A stretch of 64,000 nucleotides of DNA from the NCBI RefSeq assembly GCF_004323185.1, contig NZ_NAPS01000003.1:230565-294564 (forward strand). The letters run 5' to 3'. Positions 9,816 to 18,115 of the stretch are shown here, in pieces (the stretch's first letter is position 1; every line of letters starts with the position of its first letter). Position numbers and translations under genes: made by a program. A model generated the notes under the pieces. It was given only the letters and a program-made list of their open reading frames with translations, did no database searches and was not told where the DNA came from. The DNA is from Westiellopsis prolifica IICB1 (GTDB taxonomy: Bacteria; Cyanobacteriota; Cyanobacteriia; Cyanobacteriales; Nostocaceae).

Positions 9816-11153
9816 ATGAAAAGAAAGTTAGGTATATCTGAAAAGGTTGTATGGCTTTTAGGTCAAGTGGGTTCAAATAACATTGTAATAATTACAGAAA
9901 TCAGTGGTTCTTTGCCGGAAGAAGTTTTGCGCGAAGCCCTTGTACTCATCCAAAAAAAGCATTCACTTCTAAACGTCCATATTGAACTTACTAAAAATAT
10001 TCCTATTTTTGTCACAGGAACTCAAAAAATTCCACTCCGTATTGTTGAACTAAATAGCCCCGAGCAGTGGATTCAAGAAACTAACGACGAAATGAACCTC
10101 CCTTTTTCTTGGGAAAAGGGTCCATTAGTGAGAGTTGTATGGTTAAGGTCAGAGAAAGTTCACATACTCCTGATTACACTTCACCATGTAATTAGTGATG
10201 GCAAATCTGGAGTTTATTTAGTGCGTGATTTGCTTTCTATAACTGCTGAACTTTTATCTAGAGGCGTAATCAAAAGTCATATTCCATTACCAGAAAGACC
10301 TTCTATTGATGAGATAATCCCAGCCAGTTTTTCTGGCTTTAAAGGCGTTTTGGGTATGTTAAAGACAGGATTAAGGCAGAATTTGATGCTTGCAAAGCAA
10401 CCACAGACTTTTGCTATAGAGAAAGATGTACCACTACAGCAAATCAGAAGGTGTGTTATTCATCGAATTTTATCGGAAGAAACAACAAGATTGTTGACGG
10501 TCCGTTGTAGACAAGAAAAAACTTCTGTTCATGCCATTCTCTGTGCTATAATGATGAAAGCTTCAGCACAAAAAATTAATAAACAAAAAATTGTTAGGCT
10601 TTGTTGCTTGTCTGCCATTAATCTACGTCACTTACTTACACCTCCAATTAAAGATGAGATTGGCTTTTATGCTTCGGTACTCTCAACGTTTCATCAACTT
10701 GGAGTGGAAACTTCGCCATGGAATTTAGCACGGGAAGTGAAAACTAATCTTTCTAATTTACTTGAACAAGGACAAGTTTTGGCTACATTGATGTTGCAAA
10801 AAAATATCCTGTCCTTCAGATGTCCTAGTCCTATAAAGATGGCTCAGGAGGTGAATCAAGTTTTTAGAGCAACAACTGGTGTAAGCAACTTAGGGCTAAT
10901 TGAGATTCCAGAAAATTACGGTTCTTTGGTAATACGTAAATTGCACTTTTGTGTTTCAGGAAATGCATTTCCACAAAAAAATATTGGTATTGCAGTAACT
11001 ACTTTCCGAGGACAAATGGTGCTTAATTTTCTATTCAGTGTACCTCATATCTCTCTAAACAATGCGGAGAATTTTGTTAACTATGCAATTGAAACTTTAG
11101 AACAAGCACTAGAATTGCCAAAGGATAATTACTATCAAATAACACTGACTTAA
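9816..11153 (+). CDS. PapA5-like free-standing acyltransferase (condensation-domain superfamily)
   Basis: The 445-residue protein belongs to the CoA-dependent acyltransferase/condensation superfamily. It has a single active-site motif HHVISDG at 123-129 and a second-half pattern (ETTRLLTVRCRQEKTSVHAILCAIMM) like that of PapA5-type enzymes that join an acyl thioester to an alcohol. It has no adenylation or carrier domain. The ATG is preceded by a G-rich site (TAATGGGGGTAAT). In this cluster it could acylate a hydroxyl of the lipid or peptide product, or release a chain from an ACP by ester formation. It could also be a free NRPS condensation domain, but the sequence looks less like an LCL or DCL domain than those elsewhere in the window. 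The substrate is unknown. Confidence 0.7.
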   Translation: MKRKLGISEKVVWLLGQVGSNNIVIITEISGSLPEEVLREALVLIQKKHSLLNVHIELTKNIPIFVTGTQKIPLRIVELNSPEQWIQETNDEMNLPFSWEKGPLVRVVWLRSEKVHILLITLHHVISDGKSGVYLVRDLLSITAELLSRGVIKSHIPLPERPSIDEIIPASFSGFKGVLGMLKTGLRQNLMLAKQPQTFAIEKDVPLQQIRRCVIHRILSEETTRLLTVRCRQEKTSVHAILCAIMMKASAQKINKQKIVRLCCLSAINLRHLLTPPIKDEIGFYASVLSTFHQLGVETSPWNLAREVKTNLSNLLEQGQVLATLMLQKNILSFRCPSPIKMAQEVNQVFRATTGVSNLGLIEIPENYGSLVIRKLHFCVSGNAFPQKNIGIAVTTFRGQMVLNFLFSVPHISLNNAENFVNYAIETLEQALELPKDNYYQITLT

Positions 11154-11657
11154 GTAGGTCGGCGAGAAAAAACCAAACTATACTCTGAATAGTAATAATT
11201 AAAGATTTTTTGGAAGATTTATAACATTCAAATGCATCACAAATATTTTCTCACTTAAAATAGGATAAATGATGTTATAATTATTGTCTATTTGTTATTT
11301 TACAAGCACAAATAAATATTTTATTTGCTTAAGCAGCAAGTTTTGTTTTGCAAACAAGGCAAATTGATAGCTCAATACGGTTCAGTTAAGGATTTTTAGT
11401 AAAAAAAATTGGTTTGTAGAGACGCGCCACTTCTCGTCTCTAAAAAGAGTTGTGGGGTTATCACCAAGCGTATTAATTTATAGTTCAAATGAGAAAATTA
11501 TAAATAAGTTTTAACTAATGCAATAGGCAGCATGGTTTTTGTAATTATTAATATAATGAGAAACATAATTTTTTCTCCTTTGCTTTTAGTTATCTATACT
11601 TCTCTACAGCTTACTGAGCTATTGCCTGTATTTTCTTAAGGAATTTATTCTCTGCAT
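11154..11657 (+). other. 504-base AT-rich intergenic region with a dispersed palindrome
   Basis: There is no credible reading frame here. The region contains a piece (ATACGGTTCAGTTAAGGA, from 11376) that I recall as common between genes in Nostoc-type genomes, and directly after it the small palindrome listed separately at 11416-11442. The last 40 bases carry the leader of the P450 gene with its TAAGGA ribosome-binding site at 11637-11642. A promoter for the P450/ACP genes is expected here, but I cannot point to convincing -35 and -10 boxes. Confidence 0.5.
11416..11442. repeat. Dispersed small palindrome, intergenic copy
   Basis: The arms TAGAGACG (11417-11424) and CGTCTCTA (11435-11442) are perfect inverted repeats around a 10-base centre (cgccacttct). 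The same GTAGAGAC...GTCTCTAC design, about 28 bases long, occurs inside three PKS genes of this window (32932, 37348, 56266). I recall such elements as numerous in heterocyst-forming cyanobacteria. It could fold as a hairpin or mark a past mobile insertion. Confidence 0.7.
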
Positions 11658-11745
11658 ATGGCATTTCATTCAAATAAAACTGCTTCCACAAGCACAACTA
11701 GTAAACCTGGAACCTTTTCCAAAGAAAAAAATCACAATATGAAAC
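11619..11745 (+). repeat. Duplicated leader and N-terminal coding segment, copy 1 (P450)
   Basis: This stretch, covering the ribosome-binding site, start codon and first 27 codons of the P450, is similar to 13160-13275 before and in the ACP gene. Shared blocks are CTGTA-t/c-TTTCTTAAGGAAT, CATATG, ACAAGC and CCTTTTC-AA-GAAAAAA. The encoded peptides share TSTS...P..TFSKEK..N. The similarity stops where the normal P450 sequence (MKLPDGPQIP) begins. Confidence 0.75.
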
Positions 11746-13112
11746 TACCTGACGGACCTCAAATTCCTACCATTTTGCAATTAATAAAATGGATAGGCAC
11801 ACCTTTTAAGTATCTAGAAGATTGCTCTAAGCGCTATGGAGATATCTTTACTTTAAGGCTACTTGGCTTTCCACCATTGGTAGTTATCGGTAATCCACAA
11901 GGAATTGAGGATATTTTCAGCGCTGATGCTGAAGCTTTTGATGCAGGTCGTACAAATGAATATTTTCGTCCCTATTTTGGTGAGAACTGCCTATTATTAA
12001 TCGATGGCGAGCGCCACAAACGCAAGCGAAAACTGATAATGCCTCCCTTCCATGGAGAAAAAGTCAAATCCTATGCTGAATCAATCTGTCAAATTGCCGA
12101 AAGAATAACAAGCCAGTGGCAAGTAAATAAGCCTTTTCTTGCTATGGACGCCATGAAAGACATGGCGCTAGAAACAATTTTACAGATATTATTTGGTTTA
12201 AATGAGGGCGATCGCTACCAAGAAATTAAATCACTCCTCATCCAAGGTCTGGATACAATTTTTTCTTGGCAATCAGGTCTTTTCTATTTTAAATTTCTTC
12301 AAAAGGATTGGGGTGAATGGAGTCCCTGGGGAAAATATCTACGATACTATCAAAAAATTCATGCTCTTTTACAGGATGAAATTGAAAGCAGACGCGCTAA
12401 TCCACAACAACAAGGTAATGATTTTCTCAGTTTAATGTTATCTATGAGCGATGAAGATGGTCAGCCGATGACCGACGAAGAATTACGCGACGAAATCATC
12501 GCTCTTTTGATTGCAGGTCACGAAAGCACTACTGTTGCGTTAAGCTGGGCTATTTACTGGGTCAACAAGCTTCCTGAGGTCAAGGAAAGGCTTGTGCAAG
12601 AGATAGATAGCTTAGGAAAGAATCCAGATCCAATTGCTATCTCTCGATTGCCATATTTGACAGCAGTTTGTCAAGAAGCGTTGCGAATTTATCCAGTCTT
12701 TCCGATCACCTTTAAACGCATTACTAACTCAACTGCTGAAATTATGGGTCGTAAGTTTGAGCCGGGTACAGTGATGCTTCCCAGTATTTACTTAGCCCAT
12801 CATCGAGAAGATATTTACCCAGAGCCAAAAAAATTTTTGCCCGAAAGATTTTTAGAGCGTAAGTACTCTGCATTCGAGTTTCTCCCTTTTGGCGGGGGTA
12901 ATCGTATTTGTCCAGGTTACGCTTTAGTCATGTTGGAAATGAAACTGACGCTATCGACAATCTTATCTAGCTATGAGCTAGAACTAGCAAATGACGAACC
13001 AGTCAAAATCCAAAGTCGTGGTGTTAGTGTTTATCCGAGTAATGGAGTCCCTATGGTGGTGACAGGTAAGAAGGCAGAAGTACAAAGCCAGAAGGCGTCT
13101 GTATGTTTCTAG
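11658..13112 (+). CDS. Cytochrome P450 (CYP110-like) with an extra ACP-derived N-terminus
   Basis: This 484-residue P450 has the proline-rich start LPDGPQIPT, the I-helix segment AGHESTTVALSW, the ExxR motif (EALR) and the heme-binding loop FGGGNRICPG with Cys418. It looks like the cyanobacterial CYP110 group, often fatty-acid or terpenoid oxidases. In this cluster it most likely oxidises an acyl chain carried by the ACP or the finished product. CYP110-like proteins here usually start at M-K-L-P; this one has 27 extra Ser/Thr-rich residues that resemble the N-terminus of the ACP encoded downstream. The 11658 start is supported by TAAGGA at 11637-11642; an internal ATG at 11739 would give the conventional start. 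The first alcohol residue of the I-helix motif is Ser rather than Thr. Confidence 0.92.
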   Translation: MAFHSNKTASTSTTSKPGTFSKEKNHNMKLPDGPQIPTILQLIKWIGTPFKYLEDCSKRYGDIFTLRLLGFPPLVVIGNPQGIEDIFSADAEAFDAGRTNEYFRPYFGENCLLLIDGERHKRKRKLIMPPFHGEKVKSYAESICQIAERITSQWQVNKPFLAMDAMKDMALETILQILFGLNEGDRYQEIKSLLIQGLDTIFSWQSGLFYFKFLQKDWGEWSPWGKYLRYYQKIHALLQDEIESRRANPQQQGNDFLSLMLSMSDEDGQPMTDEELRDEIIALLIAGHESTTVALSWAIYWVNKLPEVKERLVQEIDSLGKNPDPIAISRLPYLTAVCQEALRIYPVFPITFKRITNSTAEIMGRKFEPGTVMLPSIYLAHHREDIYPEPKKFLPERFLERKYSAFEFLPFGGGNRICPGYALVMLEMKLTLSTILSSYELELANDEPVKIQSRGVSVYPSNGVPMVVTGKKAEVQSQKASVCF

Positions 13113-13159
13113 GCTTCAATGTATCCCTTGGGCGTCTCTGACAAAAATTGTACTTATCC

Positions 13160-13275
13160 ACTGTCTGTACTTTCTTAAGGAATCACTTTCATATGTCATC
13201 TTCTTCAACTCAAGTTACGTCAACAAGCTCACCTAGCCCTCGCGAAACCTTTTCAAAGGAAAAAATTCAAAATTG
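13160..13275 (+). repeat. Duplicated leader and N-terminal coding segment, copy 2 (ACP)
   Basis: This is the partner of the repeat at 11619-11745: the same TTTCTTAAGGAAT ribosome-binding region, CATATG start and a Ser/Thr-rich peptide ending TFSKEKIQN. Here the peptide runs straight into a normal ACP helix (WLRCYVADLL), so this copy looks like the original and the P450 copy the derived one. Confidence 0.7.
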
Positions 13276-13510
13276 GCTCAGATGTTATGTAGCTGATCTA
13301 TTAAGTGTCAACGCAAACAAAATAGACATTACAGTTCCATTTGACCGTTATGGGCTAGACTCTTCTAGCACCATAGGTATGTTAGCTGACCTCGAAGATT
13401 GGTTAGCTCATAGATTGGAACCAACACTAGTGTATGATTATCCAACTATCCAAAGCTTGGCTAAACACTTAGATTCCGAACTAAACCAGGAAAGGCATGT
13501 AAGCAACTAG
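13193..13510 (+). CDS. Free-standing acyl carrier protein (CylB-like)
   Basis: This 105-residue protein is a single ACP. The phosphopantetheine site is in YGLDSSSTIGMLADLEDWL, the form typical of small cyanobacterial ACPs that work with fatty acyl-AMP ligases, followed by the helix YDYPTIQSLAKHL. The first 28 residues are Ser/Thr-rich. I chose the ATG at 13193 because TAAGGA lies 12 bases before it and because the codons upstream (from 13148) do not look like an ACP. The FAAL gene at 15795 and the CylC-like gene at 13797 are nearby, so this ACP probably receives a fatty acid from the FAAL and presents it to the oxygenase/halogenase. The partnership is inferred from context. Confidence 0.88.
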   Translation: MSSSSTQVTSTSSPSPRETFSKEKIQNWLRCYVADLLSVNANKIDITVPFDRYGLDSSSTIGMLADLEDWLAHRLEPTLVYDYPTIQSLAKHLDSELNQERHVSN

Positions 13511-13616
13511 CTGGATGGATAAAATTCAACATAACAACGATAGCGGCATTATTGTTCCTTTGTGATTTCTGGTCAATTCTCACCAGTTATGTTGATTAGT
13601 CTCTACCTACTTCACT

Positions 13617-13663
13617 TTTTTCACATATGTGTTCGTTAGCTAAAATCCCACATATGTGAAAAA
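13617..13663. promoter_or_regulatory. Perfect 15-bp inverted repeat (hairpin or paired operator) before the CylC-like gene
   Basis: TTTTTCACATATGTG (13617-13631) and CACATATGTGAAAAA (13649-13663) are exact reverse complements separated by 17 bases. Each arm contains the self-complementary box CACATATGTG, so there are two dyad sites facing each other. It lies in the 286-base gap between the ACP stop and the ATG at 13797. The left arm begins, and the right arm ends, in an A/T run, so a transcript hairpin followed by few U residues would be a weak bidirectional terminator. Two identical 10-bp dyads 22 bp apart centre to centre would also suit a dimeric regulator. Confidence 0.6.
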
Positions 13664-13796
13664 TCACCAAAGGTATTGCTGAGTGTTTTCATCTCCTAAC
13701 TGTTGCCATACTATCGGTCATGTACGTTAAATGGCATAAGTAAAATTTGAAGCAATTTTGTCCTAATTTATAGTCCAGTCTGAGGTAAAAAGCATT

Positions 13797-15191
13797 ATGT
13801 CAGATATTACACAAGAACAAACAACAGAAAATCAATTTTTTGCATCTGAAAACAAAGAAAAGAGGCATCTCAAAGTTAATGACATTAATTACCGCAACAA
13901 TATCGAATCTAATTACACTGAAATCATCGAAGAGCTAGATAAGAACTACGACTACGCTAGCAATAAAGATTACTACTGGAGCGAGGCAGAGCTTTCACTC
14001 CTGTATGGCACCCCACTCTATGAAGCAGCATCCCCTTCACAAAAATTGGCTCTCAATCATTTGTACTGGACTTCACAGTACGATCATATTGCTGCTAGTG
14101 AAGGAAGCACCATTCTTTACAACCAAGTAACTGCCGGTGTATTTGCTGCCGTTGGTGGTTATACAACTCTCTGTCAAGAGCTGGATCTTGAGACCGAGCA
14201 AGAACGATCTCATATCCATGCCTTTCAAAAAATTTGTTACAAAACAAAGGTTGCTTTGTTGGGAAAGTCCATGCTTGGCAATCATTCAAACAAGGCTTCT
14301 GGGCTAACAGATAAGAGCCTAGCTCAATACCTGATTCCCGACCAAATCCGTAAATTTCTCAGTTTTGACTGGACGAGTTCACCGTTCTCGAATTATGATG
14401 CCTTCCGCTTTGTCACTCAAACAATGATGAAAGAACAATCACATTCTTATTCTCTATATTTGAAACAGTTAGAGAAAAAAGGAGAGTTTGTTCCAGCTCC
14501 AACAAAAGGTTACTTTGGAGTTGCTTTACCTCGTCCTCTGCTTCAGTTCTTTACGTTTAACTGGGGAAGTTCAGCGTTTTTAGCTTGCCAGCACTATGCT
14601 TATCGCTTCTCTGGCAACATGGGACTCAAGAACTATGAATATAGTTACTCCAAATACTTTAAGGAGCTAGAGCGAAAGGGTGAGTTTATTCCCATTCCAA
14701 CAGCTGTCTCACACTATCATTTGTTAGATGAGTCATTCCACACAACGACTTCTCAACTGATTTCTCGGGATATGTATAAAGATTTTCCCGAACCAACAAT
14801 TTATGAGAAGTTTGTTGCTAATCAAATCATGTCTATGATGCAACGAGGTTTCTTGAATGAACTTTCTGCTGGTCTTCCAGCCACATTCCGCAGAGATGCA
14901 TTTTTCATGCCTTTATACTATAAGTTGCTTCGTTCGCCTATCTTTGATATGTCCAAAGAAGAAGCTTTGAATTGGATGGAAAAATGTTTGTGTCAGGAAC
15001 ACGAAGGTTTCCACGTAAATCGCAAGTACTATGAGCGCCTGCATAGGGATCTTTGCCGATTCACTGAAAATTTAGATTATTTATCGCCGGTGAACCGTGA
15101 AATGCAGATTATGGCTTCTGGAGGTTCAATTCAAGGTGCAATTAAAAACAATATTAAAGAATTTAAGCGCTTTCGTGCATTTGTGAATTGA
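13797..15191 (+). CDS. AurF/CylC-like dimetal-carboxylate oxygenase, candidate fatty-acyl halogenase
   Basis: The 464-residue protein shows the ligand pattern of AurF-type ferritin-like enzymes: Glu102, E136xxH139 and H308xxxE312xxH315, with further Glu candidates at 213 (in KEQSH) and 281. In cyanobacteria the CylC branch of this fold chlorinates unactivated carbons of fatty acyl-ACPs and is encoded beside a FAAL and an ACP, which is the arrangement here. I therefore call it a candidate halogenase, but N-oxygenation or hydroxylation cannot be excluded from sequence alone. It contains an internal duplication: residues about 184-236 and 248-302 share F.W.SS.F and then YS.Y.K.LE.KGEF.P.PT. The gene stands alone between a 15-bp inverted repeat and an IS630 relic. 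Confidence 0.7.
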   Translation: MSDITQEQTTENQFFASENKEKRHLKVNDINYRNNIESNYTEIIEELDKNYDYASNKDYYWSEAELSLLYGTPLYEAASPSQKLALNHLYWTSQYDHIAASEGSTILYNQVTAGVFAAVGGYTTLCQELDLETEQERSHIHAFQKICYKTKVALLGKSMLGNHSNKASGLTDKSLAQYLIPDQIRKFLSFDWTSSPFSNYDAFRFVTQTMMKEQSHSYSLYLKQLEKKGEFVPAPTKGYFGVALPRPLLQFFTFNWGSSAFLACQHYAYRFSGNMGLKNYEYSYSKYFKELERKGEFIPIPTAVSHYHLLDESFHTTTSQLISRDMYKDFPEPTIYEKFVANQIMSMMQRGFLNELSAGLPATFRRDAFFMPLYYKLLRSPIFDMSKEEALNWMEKCLCQEHEGFHVNRKYYERLHRDLCRFTENLDYLSPVNREMQIMASGGSIQGAIKNNIKEFKRFRAFVN

Positions 15192-15359
15192 CTTAGAAAA
15201 TTTCAGTTTTTAAGTATCAATTTCTAGGCGTTCCTGAATCAAAGTATGAATCACGCGATTGGGCGGAGGGCAAAACCCTTACCGATAAACACTTAAAGCT
15301 TGCTGGCCCTACGGGACCACATCCCCAAGAAGCCATGTTTTAGATAGTGTATTAAGTAG
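15192..15359. other. Gap between the CylC-like gene and the IS630 relic
   Basis: These 168 bases hold no gene I can support. They probably include the outer end of the degenerate insertion sequence that continues at 15360, but I could not define a terminal inverted repeat by eye. Confidence 0.3.
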
Positions 15360-15785
15360 CTAGGTGCAATTAAATATAAAACGTTCCACCGTGTATCCAC
15401 CAGTTTGACTACGGGCTGTCATGCCCTCTATCACTGAGATCGCTAAGTCATACTCATTGTCAAACATTTGACCTGCAATTTCATGAGTTTTTAATTGATG
15501 CCATTGTGTTTCAATCGGATTCATTTGTGAACAGTAAGGGGGCAAAAAGAAAATGTATAGTCCAAGTTGCTGCCAACGCTGCCATTGTTGACGCACCAGC
15601 TTACTCTTGTGCAGAGAACCATTATCCTGTACAACTACAGTAATAATTCCGCGTTGGGCTAAAGTTTCAGCAGCTTTTTTTGCTTGTGAATCCATAATTG
15701 TAATATAGCTTTTCCCTTCAAATTCCCCTTGCGCTAATCCGTAATTAAAGCTTTTTCCCGGTTGCCATAATCCCAATATAGGGAA
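15360..15785 (-). pseudogene. IS630-family transposase, 5'-truncated
   Basis: About 140 codons encode the C-terminal half of a DDE transposase. The second catalytic Asp is in VVVQDNGSLHKSK and the Glu in NPIETQWHQLK, after FFLPPYCSQM. The N-terminal helix-turn-helix half and the first catalytic Asp are missing, and an in-frame TGA lies a few codons upstream of the readable part; no proper start codon is present. The break falls next to the FAAL start codon at 15795, so the insertion (or a later deletion) separates the FAAL from the ACP and CylC-like genes. It cannot encode an active transposase. Confidence 0.85.
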
Positions 15786-15794
15786 TCAAAAACA

Positions 15795-17603
15795 ATGACT
15801 TCTGTTCTTACACTTTCTCCCACTCTACCAAGTCATATAATTAGTTTAGTAGACCTTCTGTGTTACAGAGCGCAATATCAACCCGAACAGATAGCATATA
15901 TTTTTTTACAGGATGAAGAAATAGAAGCTGCTCGACTGACTTATCAGGAGTTGGATAGGAAGGCTCGATCAATCGCGGCTCACTTGCAATTCTTAGGTGT
16001 TGCTCATGAACGGGCTCTATTGCTATATCCACCAGGCTTAGAATTTATAACTGCTTTCTTTGGATGTCTTTATGCTGATGTTATAGCTATCCCAGGTTAT
16101 CCACCTCGACCAAATCGCTCTATGTCTAGATTGGAGGCAATTGTTGCTGATGCTGATGCATCGATTGTGTTGACGACTGCATCTCTATTAGAAAGTATAG
16201 AGCGTCGGTTTGCTGAAGTTCCTGGGTTAGCTGCATTGCGTTGGGTACCCACTTGTAAAATAGCGAATCATCTATCATCTGCTTGGCAGAAAGCAACCGT
16301 CAGCAGTGATAGTTTGGCGTTTCTTCAGTATACGTCCGGTTCCACGGGAAATCCAAAAGGTGTAATGGTCAGTCATGGTAATTTACTCTCTACCTCAGCA
16401 GATCTTGATCTGGGATGGGTGCATACCTCAGAGAGCATAATGGTGACATGGTTGCCGACCTTCCACGATATGGGATTAATCTATGGCGTACTCCAACCCT
16501 TGTATAAAGGCTTTCCAGCCTATATGATGGCACCCTTATCTTTCTTACAGAGACCATATCTTTGGCTAAAGGCGATTTCACGCTTGCGAGCAACCCACAG
16601 TGCTGCTCCTAACTTTGCCTATGATCTCTGCATTCGTAGGATCAGCCCGGAGCAGCGTGCCACTTTGGATCTTAGCAGCTGGTATATGGCTCTTAATGGT
16701 GCTGAACCAGTCAGAGCAGATGTCCTCGAACAGTTTGCTGAAACCTTCAAAACTTGCGGTTTTAACAGAACAGCCTTCTGTCCCGGCTATGGTTTAGCTG
16801 AAGCTTCATTGAAGGTGAGTGCTGTCCGAAAGGGAGATAGTCCAACGTTCTATGGAGTTGAGGCAGAAGCGCTAGAACAAAATCAAGTGGTAGAAGCTTC
16901 TAAATCCTACCAAAATGTGAAAACTCTAGTGGGATGTGGATATAGTGAGATTGATGCCAAAATTGCGATCATTAACCCTAAAACGTTGACGTGTTCTGCT
17001 CCCAAAGAAGTAGGTGAGATTTGGGTATCCAGTGCAAGTGTAGCCCAAGGCTACTGGAACCGCTCCAAGGAAACAGAACAAACCTTTCATGCTTATCTAA
17101 AAGATACTGGTGAGGGTCCATTCCTACGCACAGGAGATCTTGGTTTCTTAAAAGACGGTGAGCTTTTTGTTACGGGTCGAATCAAGGATATAATTATCAT
17201 TCGAGGTCGTAACTATTATCCTCAAGATATTGAACTGACAATTGAACGAAGTCATCCAGCATTACGGCCAAGTTGTAGTATAGCTTTTACCATTGAGGCT
17301 CAGGGTCAGGAACGGCTAGTGGTTGTTCAGGAAGTAGAAAGAAGCTACCTACGTAAATTGGATATGGAAGAAGTTGTGGGAAATATATATCAAGCTCTTC
17401 AAGTTGAACATGAGTTAGAAGTTTTTGCGATCGTATTGCTTAAAACTGGAAATATTCCTAAAACTTCTAGTGGTAAAGTTCAGCGTCAAACTTGTAAAGC
17501 AATGTTTTTGGAAGGTAAGCTGGATGTTGTACATCTAGCATCTAGAGGAGAATTGCAAACCTCGGGAGTACAGCTTATTTATAACCCACATTCCGCATCC
17601 TAA
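15795..17603 (+). CDS. Fatty acyl-AMP ligase (FAAL, CylA-like)
   Basis: This 602-residue adenylate-forming enzyme starts with SLVDLLCYRAQYQPEQIAYI. It has the P-loop-like motif QYTSGSTGNPKGV near 178, the LPTFHDMGLIYG segment and the late motifs RTGDLGFLKDGELFVTGR and KTSSGKVQR. The overall pattern is that of fatty acyl-AMP ligases, which activate a fatty acid and pass it to an ACP rather than to CoA. It has no carrier domain of its own, so the free ACP at 13193-13510 is the likely acceptor. The start ATG has GGGA 11 bases upstream, next to the IS630 relic. It is the last gene of the left cluster and faces the right cluster. The FAAL/FACL distinction should be confirmed by checking the FAAL-specific insertion. 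Confidence 0.88.
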   Translation: MTSVLTLSPTLPSHIISLVDLLCYRAQYQPEQIAYIFLQDEEIEAARLTYQELDRKARSIAAHLQFLGVAHERALLLYPPGLEFITAFFGCLYADVIAIPGYPPRPNRSMSRLEAIVADADASIVLTTASLLESIERRFAEVPGLAALRWVPTCKIANHLSSAWQKATVSSDSLAFLQYTSGSTGNPKGVMVSHGNLLSTSADLDLGWVHTSESIMVTWLPTFHDMGLIYGVLQPLYKGFPAYMMAPLSFLQRPYLWLKAISRLRATHSAAPNFAYDLCIRRISPEQRATLDLSSWYMALNGAEPVRADVLEQFAETFKTCGFNRTAFCPGYGLAEASLKVSAVRKGDSPTFYGVEAEALEQNQVVEASKSYQNVKTLVGCGYSEIDAKIAIINPKTLTCSAPKEVGEIWVSSASVAQGYWNRSKETEQTFHAYLKDTGEGPFLRTGDLGFLKDGELFVTGRIKDIIIIRGRNYYPQDIELTIERSHPALRPSCSIAFTIEAQGQERLVVVQEVERSYLRKLDMEEVVGNIYQALQVEHELEVFAIVLLKTGNIPKTSSGKVQRQTCKAMFLEGKLDVVHLASRGELQTSGVQLIYNPHSAS

Positions 17604-18115
17604 CTGTCACACATCAACAAAAAGTCGCTTGAGTAGTACATGGTAACTAAGATAGAAGTAAGAGAAAGTAGGCTTAATAAATAAGAATTAGCATGAAGCT
17701 GGAAATTGGATGAGAAAGTGAAGTTTTGTGACAAAGACAAAAGAAAGAGAAAACTTCATAGTTAAAAAATAATTGATAACAAAAATATAAATGATTTAAT
17801 AACAACAGATGTCGATTAACAGGATAGTTGTCGTCGTTAACCCCACGAGATGTGCAACGCCTTAAATAAATAAGGATAGAAGAGATCAGTACTTGTGACA
17901 GGTTACTCGCGAACCGCTAGAGCGTCGAGCCAGTAATATATATTGACAAAAATATAATTATGTAATTGCGGTCAAAACGCCCATTTGTGGCTAAATTTTT
18001 AGGTCTGGTTAAGAGCGATCGCATTCAAACTGAGCACCCAAAAGTTCGATCTACGATGCAATGGGTTGCCAGAAAGATTACCCCAACCAGGATCACCAAA
18101 AGTGGGAAAGAACCG
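17604..18115. other. 512-base convergent junction between the two clusters
   Basis: This region separates the ends of the FAAL gene (plus) and the SDR gene (minus). It is AT-rich in its first half and less so from about 17820, with a HIP1 site near 18015. I see no gene with recognisable motifs; short open stretches at about 17966-18169 have no family resemblance and may be debris. No clear terminator hairpin was found by eye. Confidence 0.4.

Noticed and set aside
17820..17940. A structured-looking, less AT-rich segment considered as a group II intron end
   Set aside because: I could not find a domain V hairpin or intron boundary sequences.
17943..17972. TTGACA followed by AT-rich sequence as a promoter
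   Set aside because: No -10 box is at a suitable distance and no gene starts downstream on the plus strand.
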